From: Undaria pinnatifida
Taxonomy: Eukaryota > Sar > Phaeophyceae > Laminariales > Alariaceae
DNA length: 64,000 nt
Reading direction: 5' to 3'
NCBI GenBank assembly: GCA_012845835.1
Contig: JABAKD010000009.1
Location: 10,104,785-10,168,784, forward strand
Positions 13,301 through 24,700 of the stretch are shown here, piece by piece. A program made the translations under genes and the position numbers. The notes under the pieces were generated by a model. That model did no database searches. It was not told the DNA's origin and saw nothing but the letters and a program-made list of their open reading frames with translations. Within the stretch, counting starts at the first letter, position 1. Each line of letters begins with the position of its first letter.

Positions 13301-16300
13301 TTACGGTGTTGTTTCCCCAAGAAGAAAACGTGTTTACAAGTTACGAAGGCCGTTGTCTCGTTGTGCGGATGCATTGTATATAGACCCGCTACGTCGGACT
13401 TTGCACAGCCGCCATAATTGCGAAGTGGGAAGATGCATTAACCCGTGAGGCAGCATGGGAGAGAGTCCACGTGCCGCTATTTAAACCCGGCCAGAGCTGG
13501 ACGGTGAAAGCACTTGCTTACGCTAGAGCTTGATTCACACCCGATCGTTTATTTCCTTGCCGCCTCGGTGGCCCGAACTCGCCGAGAGGAGAGGGGTCCA
13601 AACAAACACATGTGTTTTTTGTCGTCGATTTGTTTGTTTGTTTTTAACAAATTTTCCTATTTCGAATTTTCCTATTTCGCAATATCCGAAAACAGGTGGG
13701 AGGCCTGGAAGAAGCACTGGAGCAGCTTGCCATGCTTGCGGGCGCGGAAGAGGTCGAAGACATCCCGGAAAGGTTCCAGGTGACACGCTCGAGAGTGTAC
13801 ACATTTTGTTTTTTTGGGGGGGGGGTCCTCTTCGCACTTAAGTAGCTAGAGTAGCTCTACTACACCTTAACACCTCCATCCAAAAACGCCAAAAAATGTC
13901 AGAAAGGAAAAGAAAGAAAGAAATAAGAAGATTTTTTTCTCACTTTCTTGCTCTAAGCGACGCCACGCCGACACAACAATATATCACCCGAACGCCAACT
14001 ATTAGACAGCATTCGACCAAAAAAGTGGGCGCCTGATCACGCAAGAGTTTTTTTCCTGTTTTTTGTTTTAGTTTGTACAGAAATGAACGTGCTTCTGACT
14101 CAACGTCTCCCGTTCTCCCTGTCAAGGCTGCCGGCGCGAGAAAAGAAGACCTCGAAAGCCAGGGGCAAGCCTCTGCTGCGCTGGTCGAGCGTCTTCGCAT
14201 GGAGCTGGAGGAGAACCGGAAGGTTCTGTCAGACCTGCAGGCGAGTCGGCCGCGCGTTCATAAGCGCTTGTTTTTTCCCCCCCGAGGCAGCCATAGTTTT
14301 CTGCCATCTTTCGTTGCCTCCGACTCGCCTCGGGTCTAAAGACACCGGCGTTGCGCGGACTTGATAAACACGCCGCTTTGCGAATTTATCGCACAATAAT
14401 GTGCGTCCCCATTATTTTTTTGGCCTGGCCAAAACAAAACGCGCCGCCTACCCTCATATTTTTCCGATAGCGTGCTGCATCCGACCAGTAAGAGATCTTT
14501 AGCCCTTGCACTACCTAAGAACAAGATGGTCCACACTAATTTCGAGTATTTTTTGCCAAAAGCGTGGGTTAACCTTACCTAGTGGTTGAGGGTGTGAGCC
14601 AGCTGGCGGGGGTTTTTTTATCGTCACCAATAACATTGAAATTGGCATGCCAGGTACTGTTTTCCACCCGAAAGGGGCGGAAGCGCCTCTGCCTCGAGTG
14701 TACCGCTTACACGCCCCACACCGTCCGACCACACGCAAGACGGCGATACGTTCCCCCCCCGCGCGCGCCCCCTCCAAAAAGTACGTAGTTGCTGTATTTC
14801 TGATAGCCGAGGTTATACTATCAGAGACACACCATTTGGGTGTTGTAATTATGTGTGGTTGTCGCCCGACATTGTGCAGCACTATTGTCAACAGCAAAAA
14901 CCAAATGGTGCAAAATGATCCAAACATGCAGACCACGAAAAAGCAAAAAGCGCAACAACACCATGAATCCTAACAACCAAACAACTACGAATCCTAGATG
15001 CGCGCGCGTCCATGCCATCCCGATCCTCACCCGCTGCAGCCGCTGGAGCCAAGTCTTGGGTTGCTGTACATAGATCCAAGCTTGACCGTTAGCCCAGTGG
15101 CTACGGCGACACGCAGATAGTACACCCTCTGCTCAACAAAGGACACCTCTCCTCGGTGGGGACCTCCTATAATAACGGTATCGTCTCCTTTAATACCGGT
15201 TGTCACAGATAAAAGAAGACGGCGGGATCGGGGGCCATCTCGCGGGCGAAGCCGCAGCCGCGGCAAGCTCATCCCCGAGCGGTTCGAGCCCGTTGGCGAG
15301 TAATAACAACTCCAACCCCAACCTCCACCGAGAGCAACGGCGCCTGGACGACTTGGTCTTCCAAGCGAAAATTCGCTTGGCGCAGAGCAGAAGAAAAGCC
15401 TTGAAGGTATGAAAACCTTTCTTTTTTTTTTCCCCCCGATAAAAAGAGGGTCGCGCGCAACAAAACGTCGCCGGCGGGTAGTAGTAGCGAGTGTAGAAAG
15501 TACGATCAGAAGGGGGTCGGTTATCCGCAGCGAAATATTTGTGCCGGGCGGAGTGGTAAGGAAGTGTCGCACCGACGCCGCAGACTCCGTTCCGGTTGGT
15601 CGCGATCCACTTTCCACTCGTATTCATTCATTCGTGTATCGGGTGTGTAGCACATGCCGTGAGCACCGCAGGCATGTTTTTTGTTTTCTTGGGTGCGCCG
15701 TGCAGTCGGTCCGGTCGCGTCGCGCATCCACCGCCACACCACAGCGAGGGTCCTGTCCGGCGGGGACCAAACCGCAGCAACAATGCCGTCGCCTGTTTCG
15801 AACGAGACGGGTGGGGAAAGCCTTGCCACATGACGAGCACTATGATTCGCCTTTGTCACACGCTACGCTCTATCACGGTAGCGACCGCACCTGGAAAATT
15901 CACAGGAAAAGCTCGTCAGGCTCAATTCCCCCTTCGGACTTTCACCGGGAAATAAAAAATATCGTACAACTCTCCCCTCCCCGACTCCCCTTCTACTCCC
16001 CCTCCCCCTCCCGCCACTCCTCCTCCGCCCCCTCCCCTTCCCCCCCCCATTCCCCCTTCTCCTCCAACTCCCTCTCCGCTATTTCTCTCACACTGCCCCT
16101 CAAACTCCGACTTCTCTCCGGTTATTTATGGTCACGTATACGAAGGCGAGGGGAGAGTTCAACGACCTCAGGGCCGGCATCTTGCACCTGGCACACCTCA
16201 TAGACTCCGTCGTTCGACGAGACGACGAAAGCGGCAACCTTGTCCCGGCGCGGAGCCGGGTCCGTCAGTTGCAAGCGAAGGTGGCGAAGGTCACGGCCGT

Positions 16301-16679
16301 GACGAGTGCGGCGGCAGCGGCAGCGGCAGCGGCGGGGGGGGGCGATTCGGCGGCGGCGACGGCGGCGGCGGGGGGGGGGATAAAAATGTCGGCGAATAGC
16401 GACGGCGGCGGGGAGGAGGAGATGTTGGCGGATGGACGTGCGGATAACACGGTCGCGGAATCGGGTGCAGTCGGCGGCTTAGATGGTGAGCTCGCTGGCG
16501 CGAACGATGCCTTCAAGGTTTCTATCATCACCCACTGTTATATGTTTTTTTGGTAGGTCATGTACCCCTCCGGATGGAGAATGCTTTGGCACCGATTGGT
16601 ATGGATACCAAAGCGGTGCGTACATTTCCGTCCATGGTGGCATTATTCAGATACGGTAGTATCCCCTGTCACCAGTGTT

Positions 16680-16748
<69 letters not shown>

Positions 16749-16766
16749 GCTGCTGCTGCTGCTGCT

Positions 16767-16820
<54 letters not shown>

Positions 16821-16834
16821 GCTGTTGTTGTTGC

Positions 16835-16867
<33 letters not shown>

Positions 16868-16900
16868 TGTTGTTGTTGTTGTTGTTGCTGTTGTTGTTGC

Positions 16901-16931
<31 letters not shown>

Positions 16932-16990
16932 GCTGTTGTTGTTGCTGTTGTTGTTGTTGCTGTTGTTGTTGTTGATATTGTTGTTGTTGC

Positions 16991-17021
<31 letters not shown>

Positions 17022-20000
17022 GCTGTTGTTGTTGTTGTTGTTGATGCTGTTGTTGTTGCTGTTGTTGTTGCTGTTGTTGTTGTTGCTGTTGTTGTTATCA
17101 ATAGTATTGCGTTTTTTTTTCCCCTCGGACAAACGTGCACCATTACTAGCTTCAACGCCGATCACTCAAAAGCATTTCCTAGAAGAACAACAAAAACCAA
17201 ACGCAGGGAAAAATCCACACAAGAGGAAAAACCTATAGCCTTGGCACTACAAGTATATATATATACATACGAAATGTACGAAGCCTACGGGACGTACCTC
17301 TCTTTCTGTACGGACATCGACCTAATCCACGAAATGCGCCGGGTCGTTCTGCGTTAGCCCCCCCCAACTTTTCCTCAACGAAATCGCTGGTTTTGAAACC
17401 AGCTCCCGGCCGTATCTCCTCCTGAAATACGGTGCCCCGTGCCACCCCGACGTCATCATTCGATGGTCCTTCGCAAAAAAGAACATGTTTGAAGATTTTT
17501 TTTTCACAACACCCTTCCTCGTGTCAAGCAATCATGAAACGTTCGTTAAAAGGAAATCGCTGGGTTTTTTTTTAGGGGGGCGGCTAACGCAGAATCAGTC
17601 CGGTTATATGCGTGGACAACGTTCGATCAACAACATTATCATTTGCCCTCCAGGAGTATTTATTGTGCTGTCCGACAACGTGTTCGGTATGACGCGGGCG
17701 ACAATAGAGGTTCGCCACTTTTTTTTCTAATACTACCCCTCCCTTTGGGAGGTCAAGACATGTCCTTCTTGACCCAAAAACTGATTTGATCCCGGATGAA
17801 AAATAAACCTGCTTTATCGCGGATGAAAAATCCGATGGCTCAGGTACTCAACGAGAATCATGCCAAAAGAAAAAAAAAATAATAATAATAATATTAGCAA
17901 GGGATATACCTCTCATCGTAGCACGCGTTGTATGGAGCATGAGCTTCACCGCCGTCGATCACTCACAAACATTCCCAGAAAGTGGTGAAACACTCACAAA
18001 GGAGGAAACCCGTGTCACCGGAAAAGTATCGACCGACCAAGGCTACGGTAGGGGGGCCACTTAAGACCAAGCCTTTCGTAGGGGGGGCACTTAAGACCAA
18101 GGCTACGGCAGGGGGGCCACTTAAGACCAAGGCTTTGGCAGGGGGGCCACTTAAGACCAAGGCTTTGGTAGGGGGGCCACTTAAGACCAAGGCTACGGTA
18201 GGGGGGCCATTTAAGACCAAGTCTTTGGTAGGGGGGCCACTTGATACCAAGGCTACGGTAGGGGGGCCACTTAAGACCAAGTCTTCGGTAGGGGGGCCAC
18301 TTAAGACCAAGGCTACGGTAGGGGGGCCACTTAAGACCAAGTCTACGGTAGGGGGGCCACTTAAGACCAAGACTACGGCAGGTGAGTACCCCCATTTTTA
18401 ATCGCCGGATCTGAGCCACTCGCGCGAGTGACTCTGTACTTCTCTGACAACAAAACACGTTCGTTCGGCGTTTTTATTTTTTGGGTGCAAGCGCGGCTAA
18501 CAACCCCTTTCCGTTCTAAATATCGAGAAGAATGTTAAAACAGCACGAAAGCCTGTGACCGCAAGGAACGGGGGTGGGGTGTCACTCGCGCGAGTGACAC
18601 ACCGAGCCACAGAAAAACAAAAAATTGCCCGAAAGGATCTGCGGTAGGAGGGATGTTCATGGCCCCATTTGCACCGCCGTGCTTGAGCCACTCGCACGAG
18701 TGACTCTGTACCTCGCAGAACAGAAAAACGCTGTAGGTGATGGGGGAAGGGGGGGGGTGGGGGGGGGGGGGGTTGGCGCAGCGTAGCTTACTGTTCCTTT
18801 TTTGCGGATTCCCATCGCAAAATGAAAACGTCACGAAAGCGGAAGAGACCGCTAAAACAAACAAGGTAGGAGACGCTCGCGCAGGTTGACCCTGACCCAC
18901 GGTGAAGAAAAACAAAAACAAAAGAAAAGACCTCAAAGCGACTCCCCTATCATAGCCTTGGTGTAATGCTCAATGGATTGGAAACCCATTGTGGCTTCGC
19001 GCGCAGGTTCGAGCCCTGCCGACGACGCCATTTGCTAAGTTGCTAGGGATGAGACCCATAGTGTCCCTGCAGGTCGACCAAGTAAGCATGCCAACTCGCG
19101 TTCGTAGCTCAGAAGCGGAAGAGAAGCGCAGCTTAGTATTATTCCTCATGAGCGGAGATGAACAACTGGGACGGGAGGCGCGAGCCCTCTCCGTTTCCTG
19201 ACGATCCCGAAAAGAAACCGCCATCCTATCATACGAAAACGGCCAATTACCTATCGGAAGCAGGTAACTATAGGCCTTCCGAGGCCGTACCTCAACGCTA
19301 GCCATACCCAGACGCCCGCGACGAATGGGGGTAGAACAGTTTTCGCCAAAAAATTGCTCCTTAACCCAGCGGGAGCGCAAAAAATATATACATATATAAA
19401 AAATAACAAAATACACTCCTTCCAGCTGTGAGATCGAAGATTTTGTCGAAACTCATATTTTTGCAAGCTTGTGTGTGATACTCCGATCGCGCGTATTACG
19501 GGTTGTGTGTCCTCGTTAATGATACAGGTCGGCGACTCCCCTAGGAACTACAGTGTAGCTATCAGGGTCGACAGGGTGATGTTAGTCAGTCTGTGCGCGG
19601 AAGCTATAAAACCCGTTTTTGAGGGGGACAAAATCTGACAGCTGTGGAAGCAAATGCATCAGTTTATCGAGTGTATCCTGTAAGACGTATAACCGGTGAG
19701 GGGAGGGCGGAGTTTTTAAGGGCGTGGGGGGCTGGGTTAGAACAAGAGGGATGCGGGGGGCGGAGGGGGGGGGGGGGGGGGCGGGCGGGGCAACTCAATC
19801 TGCGCATGGAAACTATAATCCTTTAAGGGGATAAATCTGACGGTTTTGGAAGGAATGCACCAGTTTATCGAGTATATCCTGTAAGTCGTACAACCAGTGA
19901 GGAGAGGGCGGAGTGTTCGAGGGGGTGGATGGGTCGGGGGGGGGGGGGGGTGGGGCAAAAGAGTTTTTAACAGCTTTAGGTCGCAGAGATGTAGGGGTTT

Positions 20001-21680
20001 GCTGTACGAGTGGTGCTAGGTCTCGGCGATGGTGCGGGTGGTGGGGAAGGAGGGGGCGTTGAGGGGGGGGGGGGAGATGAATTGGAGCAACGGCATGGAT
20101 GGCTCTAGAAAGATAATGAGGTGATTTCGATGTTAGGTGGGGCGTTTGAGCAAGAGGGAGCGGGGGAAAAGGGGGTATATATTACCCACATTTTAGTTTT
20201 TTAAGGAGCCAGACAGGAGGGGGGAGGGGGTTACCAAAACCAAGTAAAACAAAAACAGGAAAAAAGAAAAAGAAAAAAAAGAAAAGTCATTTTTTCTCCA
20301 TTTCGTACGGAAAATCACAACGCTCGCCCCGTCTTTTTTTTTTCCTTTCTTTTTTGTTCGGACCTTTTCTAGAAGTAAGTGTGGCTCCGTTTTCTCTTTT
20401 TTTTTTGCGTGCTCCCCTGCTTAAGGTGTGTGTGTCATTTTTTTTAACCCCCGAAAGTCGTCGCAATATGTGTGTGTCATTTTTTCTTTTAGCTACTGCT
20501 GTATACCAGGTAGTTTTTTTTTGTCTTCGTTCGAACACCCCTTAGGCCATAAAAGCCTTAGGCCATAAGATTGTTTTTTCATCGTTTTTTCTTGTGCTTT
20601 TTCTTTGATTTTTCTTTTAAAATCAGTGTTTTGGGTGAGGTCCGTAAGAGAGAGAGAGCTCTCTCAAGCCAGGGGGCCTTGACTTGAGAAAATATTAGCT
20701 GGTAGCAACTAGTAAACATTGCGTTTGATGATGTCTGCGGCACGAGAACGTACGTACGTCGTAGGCAGCGCACATGTGCTCGGAAACAAAACCAACTGAA
20801 AAACAAGAAAAAAAAATCATGACGACGCCGTTCTTCGAGCCCTTCGTAGTCCCAACTGCACACCCTTTTGCTACGCTAATTTTCAAGTAATGTTTCTCCG
20901 AACAAAAAGGGTGTGTGCAGCCCTTATGAGGAAACTGGCTGACCGGCTTTACTCGGATTGTTCTGTCTGTCGCCCCCGTGTTCCTTCCTTCCTTCCTTCC
21001 TTCCGTCCTTCCTCCGTTCCAAAAACAGAGCGTGCCGCGCCAGGAGAGGTAGCTCCGATGCGGGGGGTCGAAGACGCCCGAGAAATCGATCGTGACGAAG
21101 CTGCGCAGCCGGTCGGCTCGGGATTAGCCGACGCGATCTCCGTGGACAAAGCGGAGGTAGGTGTGGATCGCGTGTGCGAGTGCGCGGGCTGCAATAGAGG
21201 GGCGTTAGCACTTTAACTCATTCCCAACTCCTAAAAGCATCCTATTCTATACAACCAACACTCCCAAGTGTTTTGTCCCCTCGTCGAGACTGCGGTGCTA
21301 AAACGGTTAATTGGCGTTTTTGTTTTCCTTCCTGAAAATGATCCCGGGGCTCCTCAATCCCTTTAGAACCCCAGAATCCTCAACCCTATGCTAAGTTGAA
21401 GTAAAATTTATATTAAAAGGGTTTCCAGTCGTGAAGGTGTTATTTAAGCCAAAATAAAATCCGTCGCTGGACGCGTTTCTTGCTTTTTCGCCAAACAACA
21501 AATGTACCAGGTATTTTTTTTTTCAATTATTCTAAGGACGTCAGCTCTGAGTTCGACGAATTTAGGGTCGATACTCAGCTTTGCAAGCTGCGTTGTTGGT
21601 ACTTGTAGTATGCTTTGTGGGTGAGCTTTTTCCCTTAATGGGAGGGATCCTGTTATTATTATTATTGCTGTTGTTGTTGC

Positions 21681-21755
<75 letters not shown>

Positions 21756-24700
21756 CGTTGTTGTTGTTGTTGATGTTATTATAGTTAACTTTTGTACATG
21801 CAGTACTTTATATATTTTTTTCTCCACTAAAACGGTTTGTGTATTTGTATGCCTACGTAGGTGTCAAAATCAGGTTGCACTTTTTTTTCAGATTTATCAA
21901 GCGAGGATTCTCAGAACAACAATGGTTGGTGCGCCTCCATCGTACTATTAGTAGCATGTGTTCGACACACGCGGGCAAGGCTTCGGGATGTGAACTCTCC
22001 GAGCAGATTCTGCCGTCTCTCGATTACTCTGGAGCGTGCTGTACTAAGGTATGCAGGACGTGGCAACTCACGCGAGTTCATGTTGCGATATCGTGTTGGA
22101 GTCTTGACGGGGGTACACCCGAAGTTTTTATAGAGGTAACATGCTACGAGTGGGTCTGGGGGGGGAGTTCGCCTTGTTCGCCTTTGCACAAGCTCTGCAG
22201 AGAGCACCGCTTCGTCGTCGAGATACGTTTGCTCCATGCTTCAGTCGATGAGTTGTCGCCGTTGTTGTTGTTGTTGTTGTAGTTGTTGCTGCTGCTGCTG
22301 CTGCTGCTGTTGTAGGAAACACGCGCTCATCCCTCCCGCAGATGATCCTTGTCCGCATTTTGTCTTTCTTGTTAGTTAAACATCTACGTAAAAAAAAAAA
22401 AAAAAAAAAAACACGAGCTCCATATAACGCGGGTGGGCGCAAATAACCATAGAAAAAAACACCCCCGTCCTGCGTGCCACTCTGGATCCGACCACACGCT
22501 GCCGACGTATTTACACCCTACCTGAACTCTCAAGGACGTGTGTAAGCTTCTGGAAGCGTGCGAAGAGCGCGTGCGTGGTGTGATGAAGGATTGCGGCCTC
22601 CTCGCCGTGAGTGGAACCACAGAAACGTTTCCCGCGGGATCGGCAGCGGGTTCAGTGCAAGCTGCGGAGCATGCTTTTTACCACAGCGGGATCAACAGCG
22701 CCCTGGTTCCAGCAGGGAGCGAGCCGGTCACCGAAGGACCCGGTGAGTTTGGCTCGGCCGGTTGTTGAGGGGGGGGGTGAGCGCGGAGGAGGGCGGGGGG
22801 GTTGGGGGGTACTCTCGTGTTTGCTTGCCTTGAAATAAATTTGATCATTGACCACACCTCCCGCTCGAGACGGCAAGCGCCGTTGCTACTCCCGATAAGA
22901 GAGAGACCCCTCGCTAACATTGTAAGACGCGCGTTTTTCTTCTTCTTTTTTTGCATCGTTTTATCCGAGTGTTGCATGTGTTTTTTTTTTGTTCGTGAGG
23001 ACGGATGGGGAGGCGTTATTTGCCGTCGGCTGTTATAATGGCAGTGGTGTAGCGGTCAGGCGTTCTGCGTGCGAGCGCAATCCACGCATTATGACATATG
23101 AAGAACCGCAACATGGCAACGCTGGTCTCCAGTATTTCATGCTCACCGGCATTTCGGTAAGCCTGGAATTCTAAGCATGGCATGGCACAAACTAACACTG
23201 CTTGGTGGAATTGACCACGTACAAAATACAGCGATACGAATTTACATTGCTCCCACATTGACGAATGTCTGATTATGACGGTTCAAGCGCAAGAAGCGGA
23301 TGTTCCGGAGGAAAAAAAACTGAAAGCACTACTGGCATGTGGCCCGTTGATGCAGTCTACTGCTGCAGACCCCCCTCCCCCCCCACACCGAAGTCCGTCT
23401 TACGAGCGGTTCTTGGAAGGATGCACTTGGAGGATGCAGTTCACCCTTCATGCGACTCGCCGACACCTCACGGCGCTTCGCAATTGGTGCAAGCAATGTC
23501 TGCCTGGTTGGTGAAAACCCGACGCATTCCGTCCCGGCATAGTAGGGACGCGAGGGTGTATGTGGTCATCGTACGACTACGGCCACGCACAAACTACGTA
23601 CACCCCCCCGCGCACGCGCGTTTTCGTGTACGGGATCCGCCAGAAATAAGAAAGAGGTATACTAGCTGTCGGGTGGAGGAGAAGAAGGTGCACAGAAGGG
23701 TCTCTGTGGCAACGCAGACGAGAGTAGAGCCCACATAGCATGTCAAGTATACAGGGAGGAAAGAGATGCGTCATAGGAGAGGAGATAAGGAAATTACACA
23801 GATGCAGATGTGACATGGAGAAGTTTGGTGCTAGACAGTAGCGAGAAAATGATCGCCGTCCTACGAGATATAAGATGGTGGTAACAGACGGGCCAAAAAA
23901 GGAAGGAGACGAAGATAAGCAAAACAGTTTTTATGTAATATGCTTCGAAGTATGGAAGAAACGTAGTGAGGGCCCAAACGTTGGAGGCTGTCTCTATGGG
24001 CGTCTGCTACGACAGAAGTAGTACTTTTTGGTGTTTTTTCCCTGAAGTTCGGCGACGCGATATCGCTCGAACGCAATTTTTGTTTCGCACACGTTTTTCG
24101 CCTTATACCTAAGACACAACATTTTTCATCGTGTTGCGCATTCGAATTTCGGCACTCCTCTTTTAACGCGATATCGCTCGCACGTAATCTTGTTTCGCAC
24201 ATTTTTTTTCGTCTTATACTCAAGACACGACATTTTTCATCGGGTTGCGCATTCGTATTTCTCAAATTCAGTACCTGGGTCTGGTTTAGGGTATGGAGGA
24301 CGCATGCTACGATAGAGGTAGCACGTTTTGGCTGTTTTTTTTTTCCGAGTGACGGGACGCCCCTTAACCCAAAGTCGTCCAGAAATAGGCTTTTTTTTTT
24401 GCGTGATTTCTCCTTGTGTACCTAGACCATGAGATTTTTCTTCGTCCGGTAGCGGTTTTATTTTTCTCAGAAATCAGCTTCTTTGGGAGAGGTATTGAGC
24501 ACCCAAAATTGAGGAACCCGCTCCGAAAAAAAAGGGGTGCACCTCTACCGTAGCGCGCGCCAGGAAAAAAAATGGTGAGCCTCTATCAGGAGCAGGGACA
24601 GTCCTCTGTCTCGAAAGGGATGCGTGGTCAATGGCCAAATGACCACGAGTGAGGCAAGCCCAACACGCGAGTTCACCTCCCCCCTCGTACCCCCCCCCCC

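Noticed and set aside
15409..16203. 264-aa open frame after the 15209-15406 exon
   Set aside because: It starts at the donor and runs through C-rich intron sequence. Its frame differs from the next real exon (16146-16517).
16550..17357. Open frames of poly-Cys, poly-Val, poly-Leu, poly-Asn and poly-Thr
   Set aside because: They are translations of the TTG microsatellite and lie in an intron of a phase-consistent gene model.
18042..18381. CRISPR array
   Set aside because: The units abut with no unique spacers, and the DNA is eukaryotic, so this is a minisatellite.
18800..18868. Extra ODAD3-like exon reading NENVTKAEETAKTNK before AAG|GTAGGA
   Set aside because: No acceptor gives the needed phase without a stop, and the flanking exons already join in frame through 18027-18381.
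23038..23090. tRNA gene starting TGGTGTAGCGGTCAGGCG
   Set aside because: An A-box-like start is present but there is no B box (GGTTCGA) at the right distance and no pairing acceptor stem.
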